38,044 nt of DNA from Acidobacteriaceae bacterium (GCA_003138515.1 PLGG01000046.1:22174-60217), one strand, 5' to 3'; counted from the first letter of the stretch, positions 1-8,501 are shown. Translations and numbers: made by a program. The notes: generated by a model not told the origin, from the sequence alone.

Positions 1-852
1 GCGGTCGAAGGCCGTGGGAACGCCGCCGCGCTGGGTGTGGCCTAGATTCACGGAGCGAGTTTCGTAGCCCGTCTTCTTCTCGATGAGCTCGGCGAGCGCT
101 TCGCCAATGCCGGACAGGCGGACGTGGCCAAAGGAGTCGACTTGCTCGGAGCCGATGACCTGGCCGACCTCGGGGAGATGGCAGCCCTCGGCAACCACGA
201 CAACGCCGTAATGCTTGCCGTGATCGTAGTTGTACTTGAGCAGCGCGCAGACGTGGTCGATGTCGATCTCCTTCTCGGGAACGAGAACGACGTGGGCGCC
301 GCCTGCTATGCCTGAGGCATAGGCGATCCAGCCTGCGTCGCGGCCCATGACTTCAATGACCACCACGCGATTGTGCGAGTCGGCCGTGGTGTGAATGCGG
401 TCGACGGCCTCGGTGGCGATCATGACCGCTGTGTCGTAGCCGAATGTCTGGTCGGTGCCGCTGATGTCGTTGTCGATCGTCTTGGGAACGCCGACGGCGT
501 TCACGCCATGCTCGCTCAAAAACAGCGTGACCGATTGCGTGTCGTCGCCGCCAAGCGCGATAAGGGCGTCGATCTTGTTGATCTTGAGAACTTCCTGCAC
601 CTTGTCGATACCACCGGGAATCTTTTTCACGTTGGTGCGCGAAGAGTGCAGGATGGTGCCGCCCTTCAACTGGATGCCGTCGACTCTTTCGAGCGTGAGC
701 GGAATGAAGTTGTTATCGAGCACGCCGCGCCAACCGTTCAGGAACCCAATGAACTCGTCGCCGTAGTGGTTGATGCCTTTTCTGACGGCCGCATAAATGA
801 CCGCGTTCAATCCGGGGCAGTCGCCGCCGCCGGTCAACAAAGCAACTCGCAT
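1..852 (-). CDS. pfkA: 6-phosphofructokinase, PPi-type signature (3' end cut by window edge)
   Basis: Phosphorylates fructose 6-phosphate in glycolysis. The reading frame starts at the ATG at 850-852 and runs off the left edge after 284 codons. A GAGGAG ribosome-binding site lies about 9 nt upstream. The N-terminus MRVALLTGGGDCPGLNAVI is the nucleotide/phosphoryl-donor loop. PKTIDND carries the catalytic Asp, and MGRDAGW is the sugar-phosphate-binding motif. The donor-site residues are GGDD (ATP enzymes have GGDG) and PKTIDND (E. coli-type ATP enzymes have PGTIDND). In this family the Asp plus Lys pair marks use of pyrophosphate rather than ATP, so a reversible PPi-dependent enzyme is inferred. 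The family call is secure; the donor is a prediction from two residues. Confidence 0.93.
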   Translation of the reverse strand, partial: MRVALLTGGGDCPGLNAVIYAAVRKGINHYGDEFIGFLNGWRGVLDNNFIPLTLERVDGIQLKGGTILHSSRTNVKKIPGGIDKVQEVLKINKIDALIALGGDDTQSVTLFLSEHGVNAVGVPKTIDNDISGTDQTFGYDTAVMIATEAVDRIHTTADSHNRVVVIEVMGRDAGWIAYASGIAGGAHVVLVPEKEIDIDHVCALLKYNYDHGKHYGVVVVAEGCHLPEVGQVIGSEQVDSFGHVRLSGIGEALAELIEKKTGYETRSVNLGHTQRGGVPTAFDR

Positions 853-1187
853 CGTGGAATCTCCTCGTAAAGGCAGTTCAAAGTTCGCAGTTCTTAGTTC
901 ACAGTTCGCCGCTCACAGGGCACAGTCCTCAATATCGGCCGCGGGGTCAGAAATTTGAGGCGCAGTGCACAGTTCTTTACCGGAGGCGGGGAGGATCGCC
1001 GGCCTTAGCGCAAATAACAGTGTATCGCGGCTCTGTAAACGGGAATCGTGATGGGGAATACAGCGAACAAGGGATTACGGATTACGGACCAGGGACTAGA
1101 AATCAGATTCTGGCTAAGTCACTTTCCGCTTGACAGTGATTTCCTTAGTGAGATCATGTTTTCAGTAGGTCTTCCCTTGATAATCCA
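853..1187. other. Intergenic region with degenerate cagttc repeats
   Basis: This is a gene-free stretch of 335 bp. At about 873-935 the word 'agttc' recurs many times in a degenerate tandem (caaagttcgcagttcttagt and onward), and again near 970. At 1071-1090 'ggattacgg' occurs twice in a row. These resemble short noncoding repeats rather than a gene. No convincing ORF or RNA gene was seen. The right part probably holds the promoter of the downstream lipoprotein gene. Confidence 0.5.
1130..1159 (+). promoter_or_regulatory. Possible sigma-70 promoter for the SH3 lipoprotein gene
   Basis: A perfect TTGACA lies at 1130-1135. It is followed 18 bp later by a weak -10-like TCATGT (1154-1159), about 29 bp before the ATG at 1188. 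The -35 match is exact but the -10 is poor, so this is a tentative call. Confidence 0.3.
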
Positions 1188-1907
1188 ATGAAGGCTGACG
1201 CCTCAAAATTATTGGTCTTTGCTAGCCTGGCGCTCCTCGTCCTAACATGCGGGTGCGCCGAGGTCGGTCTTGAGGCTATTGGAGCCGGTGCGGCGGAAGG
1301 TGCGATGGCGCCTGAGCTCACCGAAGCCGCGACTGAGGCTGCGGCCGAAGGGGGCACGCTAACAGAAATATTAGGTACCGACAGAATTCCGACTCGCGGG
1401 TGGTTCATTGAAGATGGCGAGACACCGGGACTCTATATCAATGGTAACCACTTGTACGACATCGATATGACCGCCGGTAAGATTACCGACACGCGCGGCA
1501 ATCTTGTCGCCCAGATTGAAGGAAATGAAATTTATCGAGTTTACCCTCGCGGAGCTCATCAGTTGATCGCCAAGGTTGAAACATACCTTGCGGAACCGAC
1601 TGCCATATACAACTGGGAGCCCACAGACTTGACTCGAATCCGCATGCTTAAAACGAACGACTTGGTTCAGGTGGTCGAGGCCAATGATGGCTGGTACAAG
1701 CTGAAATACCTCAATGAGAATGGAGTCGAAATGCTCGTCTGGGCTTTTGCACCGGCTCTACTTACACATGTCGAGCGCAAAGACCAGAATCAGTCGCAGC
1801 CCGTCTCGTTCGAGACACGTCCGTCGAAGAGAACCGTCATGCTGTCCGCGCTCGAGAGCGCGAAGCAGGTGAAAAGCGATATTGATACCATCGTTTCCGG
1901 CCAATAA
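1188..1907 (+). CDS. Putative lipoprotein with SH3-like domain
   Basis: Hypothetical protein of 239 residues. The N-terminus has Lys7, a hydrophobic core (about residues 8-20) and then TCGCA, so Cys23 could be lipidated, though the lipobox is not canonical (Thr at -3). An Ala/Glu-rich linker follows (about 27-60). The C-terminal half holds a segment around residues 155-195 (NDLVQVVEANDGWYKLKY, ending in a Val-Trp pair) that resembles bacterial SH3 domains, which often bind cell wall or peptides. The gene and its downstream neighbour are less GC-rich than the flanks. They are separated by only 17 bp and probably co-transcribed. The function is unknown; an envelope location is inferred. Confidence 0.75.
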   Translation: MKADASKLLVFASLALLVLTCGCAEVGLEAIGAGAAEGAMAPELTEAATEAAAEGGTLTEILGTDRIPTRGWFIEDGETPGLYINGNHLYDIDMTAGKITDTRGNLVAQIEGNEIYRVYPRGAHQLIAKVETYLAEPTAIYNWEPTDLTRIRMLKTNDLVQVVEANDGWYKLKYLNENGVEMLVWAFAPALLTHVERKDQNQSQPVSFETRPSKRTVMLSALESAKQVKSDIDTIVSGQ

Positions 1908-1924
1908 GTTCCAAGAAGGCTTCA

Positions 1925-2212
1925 ATGCGAGAGTTCTTCATTGCAATGCTCGTTTTCGCTTCGCTCGCGTTATTTGCGATGCTGATGGTAGAACGTAGCC
2001 GTCTGACCGCAGATGAGACGCAGATTAAGAATCTTCAAACTCGTGCAGACGGTCTTGAAGCGAGAGTAAACGAATTCTCCAGATTTCGAGTGGATATGAA
2101 GGGCCTTGGCGTAAAGCTCGACAGACTCCAGGATCTTATAAAGCAAGAGCAAGCGCCTGCCGTCTCGCAAATCAGTGATCAGTCGCAGGTGCCGACTGGG
2201 CCGGTCCAATAG
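1925..2212 (+). CDS. Small membrane-anchored coiled-coil protein
   Basis: A 95-residue hypothetical. Residues 4-22 form one hydrophobic helix. A heptad-like charged stretch follows (about 28-75, rich in Leu, Glu, Arg and Lys), then a Gln/Pro-rich tail. This predicts a single-pass membrane protein with a periplasmic or cytoplasmic coiled coil. A weak AAGG lies upstream of the ATG. Its closeness to the SH3 lipoprotein gene suggests the two envelope proteins are expressed together. No named family was recognised. Confidence 0.6.
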   Translation: MREFFIAMLVFASLALFAMLMVERSRLTADETQIKNLQTRADGLEARVNEFSRFRVDMKGLGVKLDRLQDLIKQEQAPAVSQISDQSQVPTGPVQ

Positions 2213-2305
2213 TGTAGCTGCCTTCCACAGGCCAGTCGGTCTTCTTGCTTGATGGGCACCTCCGACTTGTTCCGGACAGCCCCGCAATGTTCCAATCGAT
2301 GACGT

Positions 2306-2962
2306 ATGCCCGAAAGCGGCGCTGGATTCCTGCTTGCGTTCGTCGGCCTGGTTGTCATCGTGCTGCTGGTGATGCTGCAGTTGACGCGGCTGGGTTACCT
2401 GATCCGCGCCACCATTCCCGACCGGCCTCGGCAGCGCATGTTCATTGCGTCCGTAGCCTTCCTCATAACCTTTGCCGGGGTACGCCTTCTCGTGCATCGG
2501 ATCGCGAATCACGAGGGGCGGATGCAGTGGGTGATGGTGCGCGGAATGCACATTCATCACCTGGTGTGGGGCATTCTGATTTTGCTTTTTGTGGGATACG
2601 GCTGGCTACTCGACGTCGGATGGTCGCAGTCGCCGATGTCGATCTTTCTGGGGCGGCTGATGGCGGTCAGCTACGGCGTGGGCGCTGCGCTCACGCTCGA
2701 CGAGTTCGCTTTATGGCTGAGCCTAGAGCCCGACGTCTACTGGACTCACGAAGGCAGATTGAGCATTGACGCCGTGATCATTTTTGGGGCAGTACTCGGG
2801 GTGGGAGCGTGGGGCGCGCCGTTTTTCAGAGCCCTGCAACGCATGTGGCACAAACAGTGGCCGCCGCGCGGAGGGATCGGCGAGCTCAGCTTGCCGATTC
2901 GCCGCGGGCGGTTGCTTCGTCGGCGTAGAGTTCGTCGATCACCGCCGAATATTGCGCCGTAA
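2306..2962 (+). CDS. Multi-pass membrane protein, unknown function
   Basis: A 218-residue integral membrane protein with about five hydrophobic segments (residues about 5-30, 45-65, 83-105, 112-130 and 150-168). The loop between the second and third helices carries His-rich MHIHH, which could bind metal or haem. A conserved-looking LTLDEFALWL follows. The C-terminus is basic (RRGRLLRRRRVRR). Its last 77 bp overlap the end of the convergent acyl-CoA ligase gene, so the basic tail may be partly an accident of the overlap. The family was not recognised. Confidence 0.65.
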   Translation: MPESGAGFLLAFVGLVVIVLLVMLQLTRLGYLIRATIPDRPRQRMFIASVAFLITFAGVRLLVHRIANHEGRMQWVMVRGMHIHHLVWGILILLFVGYGWLLDVGWSQSPMSIFLGRLMAVSYGVGAALTLDEFALWLSLEPDVYWTHEGRLSIDAVIIFGAVLGVGAWGAPFFRALQRMWHKQWPPRGGIGELSLPIRRGRLLRRRRVRRSPPNIAP

Positions 2963-4697
2963 GAACGCGGCGCTTGATCTTCATGGAGGGGGTTAGCTCT
3001 CCGGAGTCCTGCGTCCACTCGTCGGCCACAACGCGGAAACGCTTGAGGGTCTCAAAGTTGGCCAGCGTGCCGTTCACTTCGCGGACAATCTCGGTGTAGA
3101 GCGCGATGACGCGAGAGTCGGCGACGAGCCCGGCGCGGGACTGGGCTGAAATTCCATGATGGCGCGCCCACTCCTCCAGGGCAGCGAAGTTGGGCGAGAG
3201 GAGAGCGCAGATGAATTTGTGGCGATCTCCGATGAGCGCGGCCTGCGCCACGAGCACGTTGTTCTTCAGCTTGCTTTCAATGGGCTGCGGCGCGACCAGC
3301 TTGCCGCCGGAAGTCTTGAGCAGTTCCTTCTTGCGATCGGTGATGTAGAGAAAGCCATCGGCGTCGAGATGTGCGATATCGCCGGTGCGGAACCATCCCT
3401 GGCTATCGAGGCACTCGGCGGTGGCGGCGGGCTTGTGCCAATAACCGGAGAAGACCGAGGGCCCGCGGACCAGCAGCTCGCCATCCTCGGCGAACTTGAG
3501 CTCGACATTGGGCAGCGGCATGCCGACCGAGCCCATGCGATGGCTGATTGGAGTATTCAGCGCGATCACGGGCGCAGTTTCAGTGAGGCCGTAGCCCTCC
3601 CAGAGAGCGATGCCCGCCGAGGCGAACCAGCGCGCCGTGTCGATGCCGAGGGGCGCGCCGCCGGAGACGAAGATTCTTACGCGCCCACCGAAGGCTTCGC
3701 GGACTTTAGAGTAGACGAGCTTGTTGGAAAGCTTCCAGATGAGCGAACTGGGCTTGTGGCCGTCATAGACCGTATCGGCGAAGCGCTCGCCTTGACGGAT
3801 GGCCCAGGCCAGCAGGCGTTTCTTGACGGGCGATTGCCCGGCCTTTTGCATGACGGCCTGGCGGATCTTCTCGAAGACGCGCGGAACGCCGACGATAACC
3901 GTTGGCCGGACCTCGCGCATAGCCTGCGGCAGCTTGTCGAACTGGGTGCAGTAGGCGACCTGCGAGCCATGGTTGTACATCACGTAATCGAGTGCGCGCG
4001 CGGTGACGTGCGAGAGCGGCAGGAAGGAGATGCAGGCGTCGGTTGAATTGAAGCCGAAGTCGACCGCCGTGATGTTCTGGTTGGCGGCGATGTTGCCGTG
4101 GGTAAGCGCAACGCCTTTGGGCTCGCCTGTCGTTCCAGAGGTGTATATGAGCGTGGCGAGATCGCCGGGCTGGACGGAGCGAAGGAGCGCATCGAAGACG
4201 GGATCGCGCTGGGCGCCGAGGGCGTCGGCATCGCCGAGCAGCTCGCTCATTGCGACAGCGCCTTCTGGAGCGGGCGAGTCCATCACGACGATTTGCTGCA
4301 ACTGGGTTTGCGCGCGAACGGAGTGAAGTTTGTCGAATTGCTGGCGGGTGGAAACGACGGCGATGCGGCAATCCGCGTCGCGCACTTGTGCGGCGATCTG
4401 CTCGCCGGTGAGGGTGGGATAAAGGGGCACATCGGCGGCGCCTATGGCGAGGGCGGCAAAATCGGTGACAGCCCACTCCCAGCGATTCTCGCTGATGAGG
4501 GCGATTCGGTCGCCCTTCTGAGCGCCGAAGCGCAGAATAGCCATGGCCAGCGCGCGGACGCGCTGATACATCTGATCCGATGAGATCGGGTGCCAATGGC
4601 TGAACTCGTCCTGCCAAAGCACGGCGCGCGGATTGGCGGCCGCGGCGATGCGAACAAAGAGGTCATTGATGGTGGAGAGCGAAGAGACAGGGGTCAT
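2886..4697 (-). CDS. fadD: Long-chain acyl-CoA synthetase (AMP-forming)
   Basis: Activates fatty acids to acyl-CoA through an acyl-adenylate, for beta-oxidation or lipid synthesis. The protein has 603 residues, usual for bacterial FadD15-like ligases. The AMP-binding P-loop is YTSGTTGEPKG (about residues 185-195). GYGLTETAP is the adenylate motif, and GWFRTGDI with DRKKELLKTSGGK form the hinge and C-terminal lid. The start at 4697 opens the protein without a signal peptide, as expected for a cytosolic or membrane-peripheral enzyme. The chain length of the substrate cannot be read from sequence, and the symbol is by family only. The etf operon later in the window would accept electrons from beta-oxidation of its products. 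Confidence 0.93.
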   Translation of the reverse strand: MTPVSSLSTINDLFVRIAAAANPRAVLWQDEFSHWHPISSDQMYQRVRALAMAILRFGAQKGDRIALISENRWEWAVTDFAALAIGAADVPLYPTLTGEQIAAQVRDADCRIAVVSTRQQFDKLHSVRAQTQLQQIVVMDSPAPEGAVAMSELLGDADALGAQRDPVFDALLRSVQPGDLATLIYTSGTTGEPKGVALTHGNIAANQNITAVDFGFNSTDACISFLPLSHVTARALDYVMYNHGSQVAYCTQFDKLPQAMREVRPTVIVGVPRVFEKIRQAVMQKAGQSPVKKRLLAWAIRQGERFADTVYDGHKPSSLIWKLSNKLVYSKVREAFGGRVRIFVSGGAPLGIDTARWFASAGIALWEGYGLTETAPVIALNTPISHRMGSVGMPLPNVELKFAEDGELLVRGPSVFSGYWHKPAATAECLDSQGWFRTGDIAHLDADGFLYITDRKKELLKTSGGKLVAPQPIESKLKNNVLVAQAALIGDRHKFICALLSPNFAALEEWARHHGISAQSRAGLVADSRVIALYTEIVREVNGTLANFETLKRFRVVADEWTQDSGELTPSMKIKRRVLTAQYSAVIDELYADEATARGESAS

Positions 4698-4742
4698 CGT
4701 GTCGTAAACGGAAACGGTGACAATCGTAACACCCGGGCCTTG

Positions 4743-4795
4743 GTGAGTGCACCAGATACCAGCTATCGGCTTTCAGCCATTAGCTTTCCATCCAC
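4743..4795. repeat. Degenerate ccagct/gctttc short repeats
   Basis: A stretch reading approximately 'accagataccagctatcggctttcagc' with variants (agct/gctttc words repeated) lies in the 281-bp gap between pstS and the acyl-CoA ligase gene. It looks like the repeat material between phoB and phoR and is noncoding. Confidence 0.35.
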
Positions 4796-4942
4796 AAGAT
4801 TCACTCGACTCGAATCGCACTCCGGCTTCTAATCGCGACGCAAGTATGGCATAGCCGGCTGGGGGTCCGGCCGACGGCTCAGGCGAGTCGCGGAGAGGCA
4901 GACGAAGCAGGGGGAGGAACGAGAGTCAAGCGATGGAAGGGC

Positions 4943-4970
4943 GAGGAGTCCGGCGGGCGCCGGACCCCTC
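4943..4970 (-). terminator. GC-rich hairpin after pstS
   Basis: An inverted repeat: GAGG-A-GTCCGGC, a 4-nt loop, then GCCGGAC-C-CCTC (11 pairs with one mismatch). It lies 8 bp past the pstS stop. There is no T-run, so it may act as a transcript-stabilising 3' end or a weak terminator rather than a classic intrinsic terminator. Confidence 0.5.
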
Positions 4971-4978
4971 GGTGGGCA

Positions 4979-5977
4979 TTACGGCAACGCGTAGACGGTT
5001 TGCAGAACCTTCTGCTTGAGGCTGTCAGGAAGCGGCGCGTAGGAGAGACTCGAGACTTCGCCTTCGCCCGCATTGAGTGACCAGCTTAGCAGATCCTTGA
5101 TGACCTTTTCTTTCGCCGCATCGCTGGGATGGGTGGGAATGAGGAGATAGGTGAAGCTGGAGATGGGATAGGAATCGGCGCCCGGAGCGTTGGTGATGGA
5201 AACGCGGTAGTCGGCGGGTATCTTGGCGGTGGCCGCGGCTGCCGTAACGCCCTGGATCGACGCCTTGACCCAGCTGCCAGAGGCATTCCTGACGGAGCCA
5301 AAGTCGATGTGGTTCTGCAGGGCATAGATGAGCTCTACGTAGCCGATGGCGCCGGGGAACTCGCGAACCTGCGCGGCCACGCCCTCATTGCCCTTGCCGC
5401 CTACGCCTGTTGGCCAGTTGATCGCGGTTCCCTTGCTGGGGCCGCCGGCCCAATCGGGGCTGACTTTGCTGAGGTAGTCGGTCCAGATGAAGGTGGTACC
5501 GCTGCCATCGGAGCGATGGACGACGATGATCTTGTCGTTGGGCAGACTGACGCCCGGATTGTCCTTCGCGATGCGCGGGTCGTTCCAGGTGGTGATCTTG
5601 GAGAGGTAAATATCGGCCAGCACGTCAGGGCTGAAGCGAAGACTGCTGACCCCGGAAACGTTGAAGATGGGAACGACGGCGCCAAGCACGGTGGGAATGT
5701 GAACCAGCTTGACCTTGGAGGCGGACAACGCCGCATCGGTCATGGGCATATCAGAGGCGCCAAAGTCCACGACGCCGTTGGTGACCTGCTGAATGCCGCC
5801 GCCGGAACCGATGGACTGATAGTTGATCTGAACGCCGGGATGGGCGGAACTGTACTCGCTGAACCACTTGGAGTAGATGGGGTACGGGAATGTGGCTCCC
5901 GCGGCTGTGATCTTTTGAGCCTGAGCCGCGCTCAATGCATACACGAACAACGCAACGACGAGCAATGATTTCTTCAC
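4979..5977 (-). CDS. pstS: Phosphate ABC transporter substrate-binding protein
   Basis: Periplasmic protein that binds inorganic phosphate and delivers it to the PstCAB permease. I chose the GTG at 5975-5977. AAGGGAG stands about 7 nt upstream, and the product then begins MKKSLLVVALFVYALSAAQA, a clean signal peptide; a longer ATG form at 6013 would bury it. The mature protein starts at about QKITAAGATFPYPIYSKW. Family motifs include GSGGGIQQ, DFGASDMP and RSDGSGTTFIWTDYL (phosphate-binding loop). Length is 332 residues, normal for the family. It follows phoB and phoR on the same strand. The pstC, pstA and pstB genes are not in the window. Confidence 0.95.
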   Translation of the reverse strand: MKKSLLVVALFVYALSAAQAQKITAAGATFPYPIYSKWFSEYSSAHPGVQINYQSIGSGGGIQQVTNGVVDFGASDMPMTDAALSASKVKLVHIPTVLGAVVPIFNVSGVSSLRFSPDVLADIYLSKITTWNDPRIAKDNPGVSLPNDKIIVVHRSDGSGTTFIWTDYLSKVSPDWAGGPSKGTAINWPTGVGGKGNEGVAAQVREFPGAIGYVELIYALQNHIDFGSVRNASGSWVKASIQGVTAAAATAKIPADYRVSITNAPGADSYPISSFTYLLIPTHPSDAAKEKVIKDLLSWSLNAGEGEVSSLSYAPLPDSLKQKVLQTVYALP

Positions 5978-6026
5978 GATTCGCTCCCTTTCAGAATTGC
6001 TGCCGGAATCCATTCTCCGCGTCGAT

Positions 6027-6045
6027 TGTTAAGGGCAGTTGAAAA
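6027..6045 (-). promoter_or_regulatory. Possible Pho-box-like direct repeat upstream of pstS
   Basis: On the minus strand TTTTCA and TTAACA hexamers occur 13 bp apart, start to start, about 50 bp before the pstS start. PhoP/PhoB-type boxes are tandem repeats of similar hexamers, usually spaced 11 bp, so the spacing is off. Weak evidence. Confidence 0.2.
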
Positions 6046-6122
6046 GACTCGGGATTCAGAGCGCCTCTTGCGGAAGGCAGAGCCGGTAGCACCATTAAAC
6101 AAGGGGGGGCAACGGCTGGGCG

Positions 6123-7574
6123 TCAGACAGTGGCGGGCGAAGCCGGCTGCTGGGCGGGCTGCTGGACCGTTTGCGGCGTGGGCGCAAAGGGCAGGGTGAA
6201 GTGGAAGGATGCGCCATTGCCGAGCTCGCTCTCCGCCCAAATGCGCCCGCCGTGCGCGAGCACGATGTGCTTGACGATGGCGAGGCCGAGACCGGTGCCG
6301 CCGGACTCACGCGAGCGGGCCTTGTCGACGCGATAGAATCGCTCGAAGATGCGTTCCAGATGTTCCGAGGCGATGCCGGGGCCGAAGTCCTGAATGGTGA
6401 ACTCCACCTCAGAGGCGAGCAAGCGCGCGCCGGCGCGGATGCGCTTGCCGGATTGGGCGTATTTGAGTGCGTTCTCCATGAGATTGCCGAAGACCTGATG
6501 CATGGCGTCGGGATCGGCCATGACGAGCGCGTCGGGGGCGCCCGCAGACTGAAGCTTGACGCCGGAGTCGACGACGATGCCGCCGATGGAGTCGATGGCG
6601 TCCTGGAGAAGCACGTTGGCGCGGACCGGCTGCAGAGACAGCTTGTAGTCGGGGCTTTCGACGCTGGCGAGGGCGAGCAGATCCTCAGTGAGGCGATTCA
6701 TGCGGCTAGCGTTTTTCAGGATGACGCCGAGGAATTCGAGGGTGGTTTCGGGGCTGGGATTCGGATCCTCGATCAGCGTTTCGACATAGCCCTGAATGGA
6801 AGTGAGCGGCGTGCGCAGCTCGTGACTGACGTTGGCGACGAATTCGCGGCGGGATTTCTGCGCGGATTCAATGCTGGTGACGTCGTGGAGAACAACGAGC
6901 GCGCCACCAGCGGGCAAAGGTGCGGCGTTGACTTCAAAGACACGGCCCGGCGCAAGCAGGCTGGCGCGGCCCACACATAGCTCGCGGCGCTCGAGTGCGC
7001 CGCGCACGCAGGCCAGCAGCTCAGGATCGCGCACGGAGTGGACCAGCGGGCGGCCTGGCGCGAGTTGCGAGCCGAGTATGCGCCGCATGACGGCATTGGA
7101 CCAGCGAACGAATCCAGCGGCGGTGATGGCGACGACCGCCTCCTGCATCGAGTCGAGCATAACGGCCAGCTCGGCGCGCCCGCTTTCTAGCTCAGCAAAG
7201 TCCTTGCCCAGTCGCACCGCGGATTCGTTGAGGGCGGCCTCGACGGCGCTGAGTTCCCTGACTCCAGTCAGGGAGCCGGCGGCGGGGCCGGTGGCGTCAA
7301 TGCGGGCAGTGAGATCGCCGCTGGCAATGCGGTGCGCGAAGGTCACGACGCGGCGCAAGCGGCCGGAGATGCGGCTGGCGACGAAGGCGGCCAAGGGAAT
7401 GGCAAATACGAGCGCGATCAGGGCTGACCACAAGGCTTCGCGGCCAAGCATTTCGAGCGTGCCCTCGGTCGAATGCAGCACGAAGCGCTGAATGACGAAC
7501 TCGATCACCAGCGCCTGAAGCGCCAGGAGGAGGACGAAAAGCCCAACCAGCTTGGTGAAGAAGTTGGAGGTCAT
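6123..7574 (-). CDS. phoR: Phosphate-regulon-type sensor histidine kinase
   Basis: Membrane kinase that phosphorylates the neighbouring PhoB-type regulator. Two membrane helices (about residues 8-29 and 48-68) enclose only a very short outside loop, as in PhoR kinases that sense through Pst/PhoU rather than by ligand. A HAMP linker (70-120) follows, then a PAS-like domain (about 135-235). The dimerisation/phosphoacceptor helix is FVANVSHELRTPLTS with His251. The catalytic domain has NLMENALKYA (N box), DFGPGIA (G1), FERFYRVDK (F box) and GGTGLGLAIV (G2). All key boxes are intact. There is no clear Shine-Dalgarno; the start codon directly follows a hairpin and a T-run. Confidence 0.93.
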   Translation of the reverse strand: MTSNFFTKLVGLFVLLLALQALVIEFVIQRFVLHSTEGTLEMLGREALWSALIALVFAIPLAAFVASRISGRLRRVVTFAHRIASGDLTARIDATGPAAGSLTGVRELSAVEAALNESAVRLGKDFAELESGRAELAVMLDSMQEAVVAITAAGFVRWSNAVMRRILGSQLAPGRPLVHSVRDPELLACVRGALERRELCVGRASLLAPGRVFEVNAAPLPAGGALVVLHDVTSIESAQKSRREFVANVSHELRTPLTSIQGYVETLIEDPNPSPETTLEFLGVILKNASRMNRLTEDLLALASVESPDYKLSLQPVRANVLLQDAIDSIGGIVVDSGVKLQSAGAPDALVMADPDAMHQVFGNLMENALKYAQSGKRIRAGARLLASEVEFTIQDFGPGIASEHLERIFERFYRVDKARSRESGGTGLGLAIVKHIVLAHGGRIWAESELGNGASFHFTLPFAPTPQTVQQPAQQPASPATV

Positions 7575-7580
7575 AAAAAC

Positions 7581-7695
7581 AGCTTCTAGCTGCTAGCTTC
7601 CAGCTCATTCGCGGTCTAGCGAGGATGCCTGCTCACACGCAACAGCCAATTCCGGTGTGCACAGGCTAGAAGCTAGAGGCTAGCGGCTAGAAGCT
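7581..7695. repeat. 25-bp inverted repeat filling the phoB-phoR gap
   Basis: Arms at 7581-7605 and 7671-7695 are reverse complements at 22 of 25 positions, built from repeated 'gctagaag' and 'agcttc' words. The loop is 65 nt. Read on the minus strand, the repeat begins 2 bp after the phoB stop codon and ends in GTTTTT immediately before the phoR ATG. A transcript through it would fold into a long hairpin followed by five U residues, a possible attenuator between the two genes. It may instead be a member of a dispersed repeat family. Confidence 0.75.
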
Positions 7696-7697
7696 TT

Positions 7698-8402
7698 TCA
7701 CGCAGTCTTGGGCAGTTCAAAGCGATAGCCGGCGCCGCGCACGGTCTTCAGGTAGCGCGGATTCTCCGGGTCGATTTCAATTTTCTCACGAATGCGGCGT
7801 ACGTAGACATCGACCGATCGCGGCGTGACGAAGCGGGCATCGCCCCAGACGGCGTCGAGAAGGTGATCGCGGCTAAAGACGCGGCCAGGATGGCGAGCCA
7901 GATAGTCGAGCAGGCGGAACTCGGTTGCGGTGGTGGTGGTGAGCTCGCCGCGGACCTTCAGCTGCATGGCCCCGGCGTCGATGATGACTTCTTCGAAGCT
8001 GATGATCGAAGGCGATGTGGGTCGCTCGAAGCGACGCAGCACAGCCTTGACCCGGGCCACTAGCTCGCGCGTGGAGAACGGCTTGGTGATGTAGTCGTCG
8101 GCTCCCAGATCGAGGCCGAGGACGCGGTCGTTTTCTCCGGCGCGGGCGGTGAGGAAGATGATGGGAATGGTGGAGAGACCGGCGTGGTTACGCAGGCGGC
8201 GGCAAACATCGAGGCCATCGCCGCCGGGAACCATGATGTCGAGGAGAAAAAGCGCGGGAGGCCTGCGTTCGGCGTCAGGAATGAGATTGGTGGGGGTGTG
8301 AAAGAGGCGTGCTTCAAAGCCCGCCGCTTCAAGATGATGTTGCACCAGCCTGGCTATATCGGTGTCGTCTTCCAGAACAAATACGGATTGGCTCAAAACC
8401 AT
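7698..8402 (-). CDS. phoB: Phosphate-regulon-type response regulator (OmpR/PhoB family)
   Basis: DNA-binding regulator, 234 residues. The receiver domain (about 5-120) has the acidic pocket EDD at 11-13, phosphoacceptor Asp55 in LLDIMVPG, Thr85 in LTAR and Lys107 in ITKPFS. The C-terminal winged-helix domain (about 135-230) carries DYLARHPGRVFSRDHLLD and VDVYVRRIREKIE, typical of PhoB. It stands immediately before phoR and pstS on the same strand, which supports a phosphate-response role. The IS1595-type element is inserted about 107 bp upstream of its start and may have altered its promoter. Confidence 0.93.
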   Translation of the reverse strand: MVLSQSVFVLEDDTDIARLVQHHLEAAGFEARLFHTPTNLIPDAERRPPALFLLDIMVPGGDGLDVCRRLRNHAGLSTIPIIFLTARAGENDRVLGLDLGADDYITKPFSTRELVARVKAVLRRFERPTSPSIISFEEVIIDAGAMQLKVRGELTTTTATEFRLLDYLARHPGRVFSRDHLLDAVWGDARFVTPRSVDVYVRRIREKIEIDPENPRYLKTVRGAGYRFELPKTA

Positions 8403-8501
8403 CAGTCCTCGTCCCGCGGCCAGTTGAGTTGCTCGGGATCAGTTGACCGCTGGGAACCAACAACAGAGTAAAACAATCAGGCAAAGGGAATGCAAACGTT
8501 T

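Noticed and set aside
5978..6013. Upstream ATG start for pstS
   Set aside because: It would put 12 polar residues before the signal peptide, and the strong AAGGGAG fits the GTG at 5977.
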